A DNA stretch of 21,235 nt from Sporomusaceae bacterium UBA1887 (GTDB lineage: Bacteria > Bacillota > Negativicutes > Sporomusales > DSM-15969), in NCBI GenBank assembly GCA_002337925.1, contig DDHB01000022.1, positions 1-21,235 on the forward strand, in the 5' to 3' direction. The number at the start of each line of letters is the position of its first letter. Position 1 is the first letter of the stretch. Positions 14,698-21,235 of this stretch are shown piece after piece. The translations under genes were made by a program, and so were the position numbers. The notes below the pieces were generated by a model. It was not told the origin of the DNA. It ran no database searches and was given only the letters and a program-made list of their open reading frames with translations.

Positions 14698-14722
14698 CAG
14701 ATTCGGGAGGTGTTAATAAAGA

Positions 14723-15349
14723 ATGGCAAGATATACAGAAGCAGTTTGCAGATTATGCCGCCGCGAAGGTGCTAAATTGTACCTGAAAGGTGATAAATGT
14801 TATTCCGATAAATGTTCATACACCCGTCGGGCGTATGCGCCTGGTCAGCACGGACAGGGCCGGAAAAAAGTATCCGAATATGGTCTTCAACTCCGTGAGA
14901 AACAAAAAGCTCGTCGTATTTATGGTATATTGGAAGGCCAATTCCATTCGTACTTCGAAAAAGCTGATCGCATGAAAGGTATTACCGGCGAAAATTTGCT
15001 GGTTATGCTGGAAAGAAGACTGGACAACGTTGTTTATCGTTTAGGGTTGGCTGAAAGCCGTACTCAGGCTAGACAACTGGTTCGTCACGGTCATTTTACT
15101 GTTAATGGACGCCGGGTTAACATCCCGTCCTATTTAGTAAAAGCTGACGAAACGATTCAAATTCGCGAAACGAGCAAAGAATCACCACTGCTCAAGCAAG
15201 TGATTGAAAACCTCGGTGCTAAAACAGTACCGGCATGGTTAGAAATGTCCGTTAACGATACAACTGGTAAAGTATTGCGCTACCCCACACGGGAAGAGAT
15301 CGATATCCCTGTCCAAGAACATCTTATCGTTGAATTGTACTCACGATAA
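14723..15349 (+). CDS. rpsD: 30S ribosomal protein S4 (uS4), zinc-binding form
   Basis: S4 begins 16S 5'-domain assembly, and in several bacteria represses its own mRNA. The 208-residue protein has an N-terminal zinc-type cluster C9-x2-C12-x13-C26-x4-C31, as in Thermus S4 and unlike the zinc-free Bacillus S4 as I recall it. Also present are RRAYAPGQHGQGRKKVSEYG, QLREKQKARRIYGILEGQF, and the S4 RNA-binding domain with LDNVVYRLGLAESRTQARQL and VRHGHFTVNGRRVNIPSYLV. The ribosome-binding site is CGGGAGGTG. Encoding S4 inside the alpha block differs from B. subtilis, where rpsD is separate. Confidence 0.98.
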   Translation: MARYTEAVCRLCRREGAKLYLKGDKCYSDKCSYTRRAYAPGQHGQGRKKVSEYGLQLREKQKARRIYGILEGQFHSYFEKADRMKGITGENLLVMLERRLDNVVYRLGLAESRTQARQLVRHGHFTVNGRRVNIPSYLVKADETIQIRETSKESPLLKQVIENLGAKTVPAWLEMSVNDTTGKVLRYPTREEIDIPVQEHLIVELYSR

Positions 15350-15352
15350 TTC

Positions 15353-15408
15353 ACCCTCGACCGTGGAAATAGCGTAAGTGATTTGTTGCGCAAAGAGGAG
15401 GGTTTTTT
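15353..15408 (+). promoter_or_regulatory. Candidate ribosome-binding-site-masking stem or attenuator before rpoA
   Basis: In the 63-nt rpsD-rpoA gap, ACCCTC (15353-15358) can pair with GAGGGT (15398-15403), which covers most of the rpoA ribosome-binding site AGAGGAGGG. An inner stem GCGTAA/TTGCGC (15372-15377/15386-15391, one T-G) sits within. A T-run (15403-15408) follows the outer stem as in a Rho-independent terminator. The stem is only 6 bp and CCCTC-type matches to a ribosome-binding site arise easily by chance, so this is tentative. Confidence 0.35.
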
Positions 15409-15412
15409 CCGG

Positions 15413-16372
15413 ATGATCGAAATCGAAAAACCGAAAATCGAAATAGCAGAGATTAATGAAGATGGTCGCTATGGTAAATTTGTTTGGGAACCGCTAGACC
15501 GGGGATATGGCATAACGCTGGGCAACAGCCTGCGCAGAGTGCTATTATCCTCACTCACCGGTGCTGCTGTTACATCTATTAAAATTGAAGGCGTTCTTCA
15601 TGAGTTTTCTACTATTCCCGGAGTTCGGGAGGACGTTACCGACATTATTTTAAACTTAAAGAAGCTGTGCCTAAAAATGTACAGCGAGGAGCCAAAAGTC
15701 TTGCGGGTAGAAGCTCAGGGAGAGGGTGAAATTACCGCAGGCGACATTATCGCCGACCCGGATGTAGAAATTATGAATCCCGAATTGCATCTGGCTACTT
15801 TGGATACGATAGCCTCCCTGAAAATGGAGATTACCGTTGAACGCGGCCGGGGCTATGTGCCGGCTGATAAGAACAAAAAAGCCGATCATGTAATTGGGGT
15901 TATTCCGATTGACTCCATCTTTTCACCTATTCTTAGAGTCAACTACAATGTTACAGACACTCGCGTTGGTAACGTCACAGATTACGATAAGCTGACGCTG
16001 GAAGTGTGGACTGATGGCAGTATGAGACCTGAAGAAGCTGTATCTAAAGCAGCAGGTATCATGGTTGCCCATCTGAAACTGTTTCAGAATATCGCAGGAA
16101 GCCCCCCTGAAGAAGATATGGGAGAAGGCACTTTTACCGAGGCTCCTGAAGAGGGCGGCTCCAAGACAATGGAAATGACCATTGAAGATTTGGATTTGTC
16201 GGTACGATCTTATAATTGCTTAAAACGGGCCGGCATTAATACAGTAGCGGAGCTGGTCCAAAAATCGGAAGAAGATATGATGAAAGTGCGTAACCTGGGT
16301 CGCAAATCTTTGGAAGAAGTGAAGAAAAAGTTAGGCGAACTCACGTTAGCACTGTCTGAAAACGAGGAATAG
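15413..16372 (+). CDS. rpoA: DNA-directed RNA polymerase subunit alpha
   Basis: The alpha dimer scaffolds RNA polymerase assembly and its C-terminal domain binds UP elements and activators. From the ATG at 15413 the protein has 319 residues and starts IEIEKPKIEIAEINEDGRYG, matching Firmicute alpha. LDRGYGITLGNSLRRVLLSS is the dimerisation helix region. An acidic linker leads to the C-terminal domain with LSVRSYNCLKRAGINTVAEL and VRNLGRKSLEEVKKKLGEL. An in-frame TTG at 15383 would add ten residues and put the ribosome-binding site (15394-15402) inside the gene, so it is rejected. The spacing of site to ATG is about 10 nt. Confidence 0.98.
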   Translation: MIEIEKPKIEIAEINEDGRYGKFVWEPLDRGYGITLGNSLRRVLLSSLTGAAVTSIKIEGVLHEFSTIPGVREDVTDIILNLKKLCLKMYSEEPKVLRVEAQGEGEITAGDIIADPDVEIMNPELHLATLDTIASLKMEITVERGRGYVPADKNKKADHVIGVIPIDSIFSPILRVNYNVTDTRVGNVTDYDKLTLEVWTDGSMRPEEAVSKAAGIMVAHLKLFQNIAGSPPEEDMGEGTFTEAPEEGGSKTMEMTIEDLDLSVRSYNCLKRAGINTVAELVQKSEEDMMKVRNLGRKSLEEVKKKLGELTLALSENEE

Positions 16373-16385
16373 GGGAGGGAAGAAT

Positions 16386-16727
16386 ATGGCTTTATACAGA
16401 AAGTTGGGACGGGACAGTTCAGCCCGTAAAGCATTGTTTCGCAGCATTCTGACTTCCTTCTTTCAACACGAGCGTATTGAGACCACAGAGGCAAAAGCCA
16501 AGGAGATCAGCGGCCTAGCCGAAAAAATGATTACATTGGCCAAACGCGGCGATTTACATGCCCGCCGGCAGGTTTTATCATACCTCATGGATGAAGAAGT
16601 TGTGAAAAAACTATTTGACACTATTGCGCCAAAATATGCCGACCGTCAAGGCGGTTACACGCGTATTATGAAGCTCGGACCTCGCCGTGGCGATGCCGCG
16701 CCGATGGCAATACTTGAATTAGTGTAA
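16386..16727 (+). CDS. rplQ: 50S ribosomal protein L17 (bL17)
   Basis: L17 is near the exit tunnel. The 113-residue short form begins YRKLGRDSSARKALFRSILT, has HERIETTEAKAKEISGLAEK and ends GGYTRIMKLGPRRGDAAPMA plus ILELV. The start follows GGGGAGGGAAGAAT, 13 nt after rpoA. It is the last gene of the alpha block and is followed at once by a GC-rich terminator hairpin. Confidence 0.98.
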   Translation: MALYRKLGRDSSARKALFRSILTSFFQHERIETTEAKAKEISGLAEKMITLAKRGDLHARRQVLSYLMDEEVVKKLFDTIAPKYADRQGGYTRIMKLGPRRGDAAPMAILELV

Positions 16728-16737
16728 CACTTAGCAC

Positions 16738-16765
16738 GGGCGACCACAGCGGTCGCCCTGTTTTG
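16738..16765 (+). terminator. Rho-independent terminator after rplQ
   Basis: GGGCGACC (16738-16745) pairs perfectly with GGTCGCCC (16751-16758) around ACAGC, followed by TGTTTTG. The T-tract is short, so readthrough into ecfA1 is possible. No good promoter is visible in the remaining about 45 nt before ecfA1, which fits partial rather than full termination. Confidence 0.7.
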
Positions 16766-16810
16766 ATTGGCTAGCAGGGAAGTAGGCAAACAAAATTTCG
16801 GAGTATAATT

Positions 16811-17644
16811 ATGGGAGATATCATTAAACTGGATAATTTATGCCATACCTATACTGATCATGAAGGCAATCTGGTTCATGCTCTGGATCATGTCAGTTTG
16901 ACCGTGAACAGCGGTGAATTTGTTGCTGTTATTGGTACGAATGGATCGGGCAAATCAACGCTGGCAAAACATTTGAACGCACTGCTTTTTCCTTCTGATG
17001 GGAAATGTATTGTCAATGACCTGGATACGGCTCAGGAAGAAAATTTGTGGGCAGTTCGCCAGTCAGTGGGTATGGTATTTCAGAATCCTGACAATCAGAT
17101 CGTTGCGGCGATTGTAGAAGAAGATGTAGCTTTTGGTCCGGAGAACTTAGGAGTACCACCGGTTCAAATTGTGGAACGGGTTAATGAAGCATTAGCATTA
17201 GTCGGCATGGAAGACTACCGTCATCATGCGCCTCATTTGCTTTCCGGGGGACAAAAGCAGCGGATTGCCATTGCAGGAGTACTTGCTATGCGGCCTGCCT
17301 GTCTGGTTCTTGATGAGCCGACAGCAATGCTGGACCCTCATGGCAGGGAGGAAGTATTGACGACTGTTCATCAACTGAATAAAAGTGAAAAAATTACAGT
17401 CATCTATATTACTCACTTTATGGAAGAGGCTGTAACAGCTGATCGGGTGGTTGTGATGGGACAGGGACGAATTCTTATGCAAGGGCGTCCTGAAGAAATA
17501 TTTATCCATGTTGAGAAGTTGAAAGAATTGGGGCTGGATGTACCAGTTGCTGCTGATGTGGCTCTTAAACTTCGTGAGCATGGGCTCAAATTACCGGAAA
17601 CAATCATCACTGATGATGAATTGGCGGTGGCCTTATGTCCATAG
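16811..17644 (+). CDS. ecfA1: ECF transporter ATP-binding protein EcfA1
   Basis: This is one of two ATPases of the energy-coupling factor module that drives uptake of vitamins and metals with exchangeable S components. The 277-residue protein has Walker A GTNGSGKST (42-50), Q-loop FQNPDNQI, ABC signature LSGGQ (144-148), Walker B CLVLDEPTAMLD with D168-E169, and an H-loop histidine in TVIYITHFMEE. FQNPDNQ is typical of the EcfA1 branch. The ATG follows a weak GGAG (about 16800-16803). It overlaps ecfA2 by 10 nt. No S-component gene is in the window, as expected for a shared (group II) module. Confidence 0.95.
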   Translation: MGDIIKLDNLCHTYTDHEGNLVHALDHVSLTVNSGEFVAVIGTNGSGKSTLAKHLNALLFPSDGKCIVNDLDTAQEENLWAVRQSVGMVFQNPDNQIVAAIVEEDVAFGPENLGVPPVQIVERVNEALALVGMEDYRHHAPHLLSGGQKQRIAIAGVLAMRPACLVLDEPTAMLDPHGREEVLTTVHQLNKSEKITVIYITHFMEEAVTADRVVVMGQGRILMQGRPEEIFIHVEKLKELGLDVPVAADVALKLREHGLKLPETIITDDELAVALCP

Positions 17645-18501
17645 CATTAGATAACATTACCTATACGTACATGATGGGAACGCCTTACGAGCGTAAAGCG
17701 CTTGACAATGTTTCTCTGGAAATTAACAAAGGTGAGTTTGTCGGTATTATCGGACATACAGGATCAGGAAAATCTACTTTAGTCCAGCACTTAAATGGTC
17801 TATTGAAGCCCTCGGCTGGCCAAGTGCGTGTAGATGACGTTGACTTGCATGCAAGCGGTCCGGCAGCTAAAGCTGCCCGCAGGAAAGTAGGTATGGTATT
17901 TCAATATCCGGAACATCAATTATTTGAAGAGACAATTGGTGAGGATATTGCCTTCGGTCCACGCAACTTAGGTCTTGATGAGGAAGAAATAGAACGCCGT
18001 ATCCGGATAGGTATGGACTTTGTAGGGTTGCCCTATGATACGTTTGTCAAACGTTCTCCCTTTCGCTTAAGTGGCGGTCAAATGCGCCGAGTGGCCATTG
18101 CCGGTGTGATTGCTCTGCAGCCAGATTATTTGGTCCTTGATGAACCGTCTGCGGGACTTGATCCAAGAGGACGTGATGAAATCTTTGGTCAGATTATTCG
18201 CTTGCATCAAACTACCGGTGTCACAGTTGTACTTGTATCGCATAATATGGAAGATATTGCCCGTATGGCCACCAGACTGATTGTTATGAATGGCGGCAAA
18301 GTAAGCCTAGACGATACACCTGCTCAGATTTTCCGGCATGGCCAACAGGAACTAACGGCAGCGGGAGTTGACGTTCCGCCGGTAACCCGCCTAATGAAGC
18401 GCTTGCATGCTCAAGGATTGGCAATTGATGATAGTGCTCTGACGATCGACCAGGCAGTGGAGAGCATTGTGCAAGTTGTAAAGGGGGGAGAGCGGTGTTA
18501 A
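17635..18501 (+). CDS. ecfA2: ECF transporter ATP-binding protein EcfA2
   Basis: This is the partner ATPase of EcfA1; the two form a heterodimer under EcfT. The 288-residue protein has Walker A GHTGSGKST (40-48), Q-loop FQYPEHQLFEETIGEDIAFG (typical of EcfA2), signature LSGGQ (145-149), Walker B YLVLDEPSAGLD and switch histidine in VVLVSHNMEDIA. The ATG lies within the end of ecfA1, and its stop overlaps ecfT by 7 nt. These overlaps suggest balanced production of the complex. Confidence 0.95.
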   Translation: MSIALDNITYTYMMGTPYERKALDNVSLEINKGEFVGIIGHTGSGKSTLVQHLNGLLKPSAGQVRVDDVDLHASGPAAKAARRKVGMVFQYPEHQLFEETIGEDIAFGPRNLGLDEEEIERRIRIGMDFVGLPYDTFVKRSPFRLSGGQMRRVAIAGVIALQPDYLVLDEPSAGLDPRGRDEIFGQIIRLHQTTGVTVVLVSHNMEDIARMATRLIVMNGGKVSLDDTPAQIFRHGQQELTAAGVDVPPVTRLMKRLHAQGLAIDDSALTIDQAVESIVQVVKGGERC

Positions 18502-19298
18502 CGGATATAACACTGGGACAATATTTCCCCGGGAAGTCGTTTATTCACCTTCTTGATCCCCGGACTAAGATAATAGGTACACTGCTCTTCATCAGCGGCA
18601 TTTTTTTAGCGGATAGCTATGCGGCATATAGTGTTATAGCAGCATTTATTATCTTTGCAATCATGGTGTCCAATATTCCACTTAAGATGATTCTCCGTTC
18701 CCTGAAGCCGCTATGGATTATTATTATTTTTACTCTTGCAATTCATATTTTTACTACTCCTGGAGAAGTCATTTATGCCATATCTTTCCTTACCGTGACC
18801 TGGGAAGGGATTCGGCAGGGCATATTGATGACGACCAGGCTGGTATTTTTGATTGTAATATCATCACTGTTAACATTTACCACTTCACCGATTGTACTGA
18901 CAGATGGAATTGAGCGTCTGCTTAATCCTTTTCGACGTTTTGGCCTGCCGGCACATGAGTTGGCTATGATGATGACCATTGCCTTACGTTTCATTCCTAC
19001 CTTACTGGAGGAAACAGACCGTATCATGAAAGCCCAAATGGCAAGAGGAGCTGAGTTTTCATCCGGCAATCTGCTGAAAAGAGCAAAAAACATGGTACCG
19101 CTCTTGGTTCCATTATTTATTAGCGCTTTCAGGCGTGCAGACGAGTTGGCTACTGCAATGGAAGCCCGCTGTTACCGGGGCGGTGAGAACCGTACCCGAA
19201 TGAAAGAACTGCGGGTCACATCGCGGGATGCTATCGGCTTGTTTGCAATTATGCTGTTACTAGTTGTTCTTGGGGTGATGCGGTGGCAAAGGCTGTAA
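18495..19298 (+). CDS. ecfT: ECF transporter transmembrane protein EcfT
   Basis: EcfT is the membrane scaffold linking the ATPases to S components. The 267-residue product has several hydrophobic segments (near residues 25-65, 70-90, 108-130 and a last one near 243-262). Two coupling motifs are present: canonical A-R-G at 183-185 (QMARGAEFSSG) and A-R-C at 224-226 (MEARCYRGG), which replaces the second glycine. LDPRTKIIGTLLF near the N-terminus is typical. It starts with GTG after AAGGGGGGAGAGCG, inside ecfA2. Its end overlaps truA by 16 nt. Confidence 0.95.
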   Translation: MLTDITLGQYFPGKSFIHLLDPRTKIIGTLLFISGIFLADSYAAYSVIAAFIIFAIMVSNIPLKMILRSLKPLWIIIIFTLAIHIFTTPGEVIYAISFLTVTWEGIRQGILMTTRLVFLIVISSLLTFTTSPIVLTDGIERLLNPFRRFGLPAHELAMMMTIALRFIPTLLEETDRIMKAQMARGAEFSSGNLLKRAKNMVPLLVPLFISAFRRADELATAMEARCYRGGENRTRMKELRVTSRDAIGLFAIMLLLVVLGVMRWQRL

Positions 19299-20065
19299 GC
19301 GGCAATCGGAATATTAAGCTGACAATTGCTTATGATGGTACGGCATATCATGGCTTTCAACGACAAAGCAATGCGATTACGGTGCAACAGATTCTGGAAG
19401 ATAAGTTGGCCAGAATCTTTCAAAGCCCTATTACCGTAAATGGTTCTGCCCGTACCGATACAGGGGTGCATGCCTACGGGCAGGTAGTCAATTTTCTTAC
19501 TGCTGGTACAATACCAGCAGAGAGGATTGCTGTAGCCAGCAGAGGACTGCTGCCAAGGGATATCGTCATCCTTGCTGCAGAGGATGTGGAGCTTGATTTC
19601 CATGCCCGTATTAGCGCCACAGGTAAGCTGTACGTGTATCGCATTCACAGATCAGCCCTGGCTGATCCCTTTCTGCGCAACTACGCCTGGCACATAACCA
19701 GTCCTCTGGATGTTGCCGCCATGCAGGAGGCAGCGCAGGTTATCATTGGTACACACGATTTTTCTGCTTTCCGCGGTGCAAATATTACGCAGGTAGTTAG
19801 TCCAGTGCGGACTATATTTAAGGCCGAGATGTCCCAAGACCGCGACAGACTCGAGTTTCGCGTGTGGGGTAATGGCTTTTTATATCATATGGTACGCAAT
19901 TTGGTTGGCACACTCGTAGATATTGGCCGGGGCCGGCGAAGCAGCAGCGATATGGGCATTCTGCTAGCAGGAAAGGACCGTTCTAAGGCGGGAATGACTG
20001 CACCGGCGCAGGGCTTATATTTGCAGGAAGTTTTCTATAATTCGACACACCCGGGCATGTGTTAA
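19283..20065 (+). CDS. truA: tRNA pseudouridine synthase A
   Basis: TruA makes pseudouridine at positions 38-40 in the anticodon arm of many tRNAs. The 260-residue protein begins with NIKLTIAYDGTAYHGFQRQ, has the catalytic aspartate D59 in SARTDTGVHAYGQVVNF, and LDFHARISATGKLYVYRI. Later come HDFSAFRGANI and the GNGFLYHMVRNLVGTLVDIG signature. The GTG at 19283 is the likely start, 16 nt before the ecfT stop, with GGGGTG upstream. The exact start among nearby codons is less certain than the identity. ecf-truA linkage next to ribosomal genes is usual in Firmicutes. Confidence 0.96.
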   Translation: MAKAVSGNRNIKLTIAYDGTAYHGFQRQSNAITVQQILEDKLARIFQSPITVNGSARTDTGVHAYGQVVNFLTAGTIPAERIAVASRGLLPRDIVILAAEDVELDFHARISATGKLYVYRIHRSALADPFLRNYAWHITSPLDVAAMQEAAQVIIGTHDFSAFRGANITQVVSPVRTIFKAEMSQDRDRLEFRVWGNGFLYHMVRNLVGTLVDIGRGRRSSSDMGILLAGKDRSKAGMTAPAQGLYLQEVFYNSTHPGMC

Positions 20066-20125
20066 TCTGAAAGCAGTAATTTAGCCAGTAAACAAGGAAA
20101 ATTTGCGATTTTTCGGATCTAATCC

Positions 20126-20154
20126 TTGACATTGACAAGCCCATTTATTACAAT
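20126..20154 (+). promoter_or_regulatory. Sigma-A-type promoter for rplM-rpsI
   Basis: A perfect -35 TTGACA (20126-20131) is separated by 17 nt from -10 TACAAT (20149-20154), one mismatch from consensus. Transcription should start near 20161. A second TTGACA (20132-20137) follows directly, but with an 11-nt spacer it cannot serve this -10. The promoter lies about 60 nt after truA stops and makes rplM-rpsI a separate unit. Confidence 0.85.
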
Positions 20155-20160
20155 GTTTTT

Positions 20161-20248
20161 ATGAGATTTTGTCGTGCTTCCATTAGCCCCGGCAAGTAAG
20201 GATAAAAATCTTTTTCGTAAGCAAGCTGTAACGAGGAGGGATACCAGC
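20161..20248 (+). promoter_or_regulatory. 5' leader of rplM (candidate L13 leader)
   Basis: About 88 nt separate the predicted start of transcription from the rplM ATG. The leader contains TGCTT (about 20175-20179), able to pair with AAGCA (about 20219-20223), closing a domain just upstream of the ribosome-binding site GAGGAGGG (20233-20240). Firmicutes have a described L13 leader RNA family upstream of rplM, and L13 is an autoregulator in E. coli. I could not match the consensus by eye, so the assignment rests mainly on position. Confidence 0.4.
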
Positions 20249-20689
20249 ATGAAAACTACATTTATGGCCAATCCAAGCAACATAGAACACAAATGGTATG
20301 TTGTTGACGCTGAAGGCAAAACTTTGGGACGCCTGGCCGCTGAAGTAGCAAAAGTTCTTCGCGGTAAACATAAACCTACCTATACTCCCCATATGGATAC
20401 TGGTGACCATGTAATTGTGGTCAATGCGGCGAAAGTCGTTCTTACCGGCAAAAAGCTGGTTCAAAAAACGTATTTCCGTCATTCCGGATATCCTGGTGGC
20501 ACTACTTTCACTCCTGCTGGCAAAATGCTGGCTGACAGACCAGAACGGGTAATTGAACTGGCAGTGAAAGGCATGTTGCCAAAAAATACCTTAGGACGTC
20601 AAATGTACCGTAAATTAAAGGTATATAGTGGCGCCGCTCATCCACATGAAGCTCAACTACCTGAAAAATTAGAACTTAACATTCGCTAA
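20249..20689 (+). CDS. rplM: 50S ribosomal protein L13 (uL13)
   Basis: L13 is an early 23S rRNA-binding protein. From ATG 20249 the product has 146 residues: KTTFMANPSNIEHKWYVVDA, GKTLGRLAAEVAKVLRGKHK, PTYTPHMDTGDHVIVVNAAK, then VKGMLPKNTLGRQMYRKLKV and a short C-terminus. An in-frame GTG at 20174 would add 25 residues through the leader and the ribosome-binding site GAGGAGGG (20233-20240), so it is rejected. It is driven by the promoter at 20126 and followed 21 nt later by rpsI. Confidence 0.98.
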   Translation: MKTTFMANPSNIEHKWYVVDAEGKTLGRLAAEVAKVLRGKHKPTYTPHMDTGDHVIVVNAAKVVLTGKKLVQKTYFRHSGYPGGTTFTPAGKMLADRPERVIELAVKGMLPKNTLGRQMYRKLKVYSGAAHPHEAQLPEKLELNIR

Positions 20690-20710
20690 TACCGGAAGGA
20701 GGAACATATC

Positions 20711-21103
20711 ATGGCATTAGTTCAATACTACGGCACAGGCCGCAGAAAAACATCGGTTGCCAGAGTTCGTCTGGTTCCGGGTGAAGGCAATATCACCGTT
20801 AATGACCGCGCTCTTGGCGAATATTTCGGTCGCAAGACTCTCGAACTGATCGTTAAGCAGCCCCTTAATCTTACTAGCACTATCGGTCAATATGACGTTC
20901 TGGCCAAAGTTGAAGGAGGCGGTCCTTCCGGTCAGGCAGGCGCTATCCGTCACGGCATTGCCCGCGCCCTGCTCCGCGTTGACGCTGAACTGCGTCTTTC
21001 CTTGAAAAAAGCTGGCTTCCTTACTCGCGATCCTCGCGAAAAAGAACGCCGCAAATACGGTCTCAAAAAAGCCCGTAAAGCTTCTCAGTTCTCGAAACGT
21101 TAA
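20711..21103 (+). CDS. rpsI: 30S ribosomal protein S9 (uS9)
   Basis: S9 sits in the 30S head and its C-terminal SKR tail reaches the P-site tRNA anticodon. The 130-residue product has VQYYGTGRRKTSVARVRLVP, ITVNDRALGEYFGRKTLELI, VEGGGPSGQAGAIRHGIARA and the end GLKKARKASQFSKR, so the functional C-terminus is intact. The start follows GAAGGAGGAACATATC. It pairs with rplM as in nearly all bacteria and ends at a strong terminator. Confidence 0.98.
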   Translation: MALVQYYGTGRRKTSVARVRLVPGEGNITVNDRALGEYFGRKTLELIVKQPLNLTSTIGQYDVLAKVEGGGPSGQAGAIRHGIARALLRVDAELRLSLKKAGFLTRDPREKERRKYGLKKARKASQFSKR

Positions 21104-21115
21104 TTTTTACAAAAC

Positions 21116-21160
21116 AAGAACCCTTGCAAATCCACTCTTTGCAAGGGTTCTTTCTTTTTT
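21116..21160 (+). terminator. Rho-independent terminator after rpsI
   Basis: A 15-bp perfect stem (21116-21130 with 21138-21152) around a 7-nt loop TCCACTC contains the core GAACCCTTGCAAA / TTTGCAAGGGTTC. It is followed by a T-rich run to 21160. It begins 13 nt after the rpsI stop and clearly ends the rplM-rpsI unit. The remaining 75 nt to the window end hold no recognisable feature. Confidence 0.95.
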
Positions 21161-21235
21161 AGAATGTCTAAAAACAGGTGAGAATTACAGGTCTAAGGCA
21201 TTTATCACATTGCAAAATATCAATAACCCAGTAAG

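Noticed and set aside
15383..15412. TTG start for rpoA giving ten more residues
   Set aside because: The ribosome-binding site would lie inside the gene and the extension has no family match; MIEIEKPKIE is the usual alpha start.
16804..16809. TATAAT just before ecfA1 as a -10 box
   Set aside because: There is no -35 at suitable distance and it ends one base before the ATG, which would leave no ribosome-binding site.
20174..20248. GTG start adding 25 residues to L13
   Set aside because: It would begin about 13 nt after the predicted transcription start, and the extension covers the GAGGAGGG site; family length fits ATG 20249.
1..21235. CRISPR arrays, insertion sequences, tRNA or rRNA genes
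   Set aside because: No spaced direct repeats, transposase-like frames, terminal inverted repeats or RNA-gene patterns were seen; the window is core ribosomal operon throughout.

Overview
The window is the ribosomal-protein super-operon of an anaerobic Firmicute, read entirely on the + strand. Gene order is tuf, then the S10 block (rpsJ-rplC-rplD-rplW-rplB-rpsS-rplV-rpsC-rplP-rpmC-rpsQ), the spc block (rplN-rplX-rplE-rpsN-rpsH-rplF-rplR-rpsE-rpmD-rplO-secY-adk-map), the alpha block (infA-rpmJ-rpsM-rpsK-rpsD-rpoA-rplQ), then ecfA1-ecfA2-ecfT-truA, and last rplM-rpsI. Near-perfect AAGGAGG ribosome-binding sites, frequent GTG/TTG starts, the four-cysteine S14, the linkage of ecf and truA to rplQ and the cysteine-rich insert in EF-Tu point to Clostridia-like Firmicutes. 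My best guess is the Negativicutes family Sporomusaceae (Sporomusa/Pelosinus type), or a Desulfotomaculum/Moorella-like lineage. This placement rests on remembered family resemblance, not on a search.

Layout. 1-1203 is tuf. 1204-1362 is a 159-nt structured leader before rpsJ. 1363-12477 is tightly packed ribosomal genes, secY and adk, with gaps mostly of 10-50 nt and several overlaps; the only notable gap has a hairpin between rplC and rplD. 12474-13220 is map. 13221-13529, the longest gap, holds the broken remains of a KOW-domain RNA-binding protein gene with three frameshifts. 13530-16727 is the alpha block, with a possible ribosome-binding-site-masking structure ahead of rpoA and a hairpin terminator after rplQ. 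16811-20065 holds the ECF transporter energising module and truA, overlapping end to start. 20066-20248 holds a strong sigma-A-type promoter and an 88-nt leader for rplM-rpsI, which ends at a 15-bp intrinsic terminator (21116-21160). 21161-21235 has nothing I can assign.

The genes build the ribosome (11 small-subunit and 17 large-subunit proteins from rpsJ to rplQ by my calls, plus rplM and rpsI), supply translation factors (EF-Tu, IF-1), RNA polymerase alpha, the membrane exit channel (SecY), N-terminal methionine removal (Map), nucleotide balance (Adk), tRNA modification (TruA) and vitamin uptake (EcfA1A2T). Several proteins are the metal-binding (four-cysteine) versions: S14, L36, S4, L24 and Adk.

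I found no undescribed multi-gene system. The points most worth a second look are the KOW pseudogene, the rpsJ leader, the Cys-rich EF-Tu insert and the candidate RNA switches before rplD, rpoA and rplM.
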